Source of the DNA: Strigamia acuminata
Lineage: Eukaryota; Arthropoda; Chilopoda; Geophilomorpha; Linotaeniidae
Direction: 5' to 3'
DNA: 64,000 nt
Assembly: GCA_949358305.1 (NCBI GenBank)
Contig: OX442314.1
Location: 7,991,060 to 8,055,059, forward strand
Shown here: positions 63,097-64,000 of the stretch, piece after piece
How the letters are laid out: each line of letters begins with the position of its first letter
Position numbering within the stretch: the stretch's first letter is position 1
Translations under genes and position numbers: made by a program
Notes under the pieces: model-generated
What the model saw: only the letters and a program-made list of their open reading frames with translations
Told to the model about the DNA's origin: nothing
Database searches by the model: none

Positions 63097-64000
63097 CAGC
63101 CGCGGAAATTAAAAAGAAGAAATATCACACTGGACCCGCAGGTCATGCCTTGGCAGAGGCACAGATCAAAGACCGCATACAGACCGTTCCGAAGAAGGAG
63201 GAAAAAGTGACGTTAACGAGTATGCAAGTGAGAACGAAACCGGAGGTCGACATGGATTGGACGGACCTTCCGTTCAATCTGGAGGTTGAGCCCCAGACAT
63301 TACGCGTATTTCACTGCAATGTCACGAAAACACATTGCGAAACTCTGTGTATGCTGCCAGTGGAGATAGAAAACCAAAAATTGTTCGGTCTACTGGATTC
63401 AGGAGCGGACCGTTCATTCATATCCGAGGATATAGTAAAAGACTTGGATATTGGAAAAAAGGTGGCACAAGTGAACGCGAACGTAGAATTGCTCACCGCC
63501 AACGGCTACGTCAAGCCGAAGGGCGTAGTTCGCATCATGATCGACTGGAAGGGGGGGAACCTGTCCCACCCCTTCATAGTCTTGCCATCCCACGACAAAG
63601 TATTCCTCCTAGGGATGGATATCATGGCGAAACTGAAAATTCAGCCAAACCCGATAACCCGTTCATGGAACTGGATAAGTCCCGAGGGAGAACGGCCAGT
63701 CCCCGTGGTCCCCCAAAAATTACTGGACGAAGCCAGGGACAAAGAGGAATACGGAAGAGGATTGCGAAAATTCGTCCAAGATTACGATTTCGCAGCCTTC
63801 ACTCTGGAATTACAAAGGAGTAACGTCGTGGACACCCTGGTCGAGGAGGCAGCACTGCGTGTCAACGAGGCATCGCTACTAAGGCGAGTGCTTCGAAAAC
63901 ATGAAAGAATTCTGACCAAGACACCTGGTCGAACGACGGAGGCAACCCACGAGATAGTCTTAACCACAGACAAGCCGATTCGAGTGCCTTACAAGGGGAT
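63045..64000 (+). CDS. pol: Gypsy Pol, protease and start of RT (partial)
   Basis: Reading in the -1 frame from the slippery site gives an open frame to the window end without any ATG needed. The retropepsin has LLDSGADRSFI (about 63390), VELLTANGYV and KVFLLGMDIM (about 63600), matching Gypsy proteases (catalytic DSG, then the LG.D flap-end motif). The text after about 63750 leads into the RT with KTPGRTTEATHEI and TTDKPIRVPYKG, the usual RT entry region. The RT core lies outside the window. Confidence 0.88.

Larger units (their letters stand above)
59023..64000 (+). mobile_element. Gypsy-class LTR retrotransposon, 5' part (runs off the window)
   Basis: LTR (about 59023-59843), primer-binding site, a long gag, a -1 frameshift site and an open pol frame to the window end. 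Coding sequence up to 64000 has no stop in either frame, so the element may be intact. The 3' LTR is outside, so age and target duplication cannot be judged. Confidence 0.88.

Noticed and set aside
63335-63823. 162-codon plus-strand frame
   Set aside because: It is out of frame with the pol reading that contains the retropepsin DSG motif and the LGMD motif; pol is in the frame reached by -1 shifting.

Overview
The window looks like nuclear DNA of an invertebrate animal, most likely an arthropod. It is AT-rich and intron-bearing. It holds a metazoan-type initiator tRNA-Met gene, pickpocket-like DEG/ENaC channel genes with short introns, a cullin-5 relative, and a dense mixture of LTR retrotransposons (Copia, Bel/Pao, Gypsy), Mariner, hAT and Mutator DNA elements, and a Polinton/Maverick remnant. 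I cannot name the species.

The host backbone is a tandem cluster of DEG/ENaC genes, all on the minus strand. From right to left it contains gene C (39785-55536), gene A (32541-36686), the 3' stump of gene D (18624-19261) and gene B (4291-14846, last exon outside the window). Each gene encodes two complete channel subunits in one chain: TM1, ectodomain and TM2, then a linker of about 40 residues, then a second TM1, ectodomain and TM2. The fusion point lies inside one uninterrupted exon (exon 6) in all three genes that have it. Gene A can be read through 11 phase-consistent exons to 801 codons. Gene C would give 803, but two exons carry LTR insertions, each with a clean target-site duplication whose removal restores exon length and phase. 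A plus-strand, intronless, truncated cullin-5-like copy (37749-39101) with its own TATA box sits between genes A and C.

Mobile DNA fills the rest. The left end has a mariner remnant, a hAT-like MITE and a foldback element whose interior is about 83 copies of a 20-bp unit. Intron 7 of gene B holds a young, apparently intact Copia element (5459-10232) with identical LTRs; its primer-binding site matches 30 nt of the initiator tRNA gene at 57584-57655. Between 19417 and 28680 a Bel/Pao element lies between two oppositely oriented Gypsy fragments. Gene C contains a small-LTR element (40166-42719) with a nested MITE, and an 8.6-kb composite LTR insertion (43130-51711) that holds a Polinton fragment with protease and chromodomain-integrase genes. 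The right end (59023-64000) is the 5' part of a Gypsy element with a 1046-residue Gag and a Pol frame reached through a classical -1 frameshift signal.

In regulation and structure, the window shows gene birth by tandem duplication and subunit fusion, then decay by transposons. Comparing the paralogues supplies empty sites that define several insertions to the base. I ran no database search; family names rest on motifs I could read.
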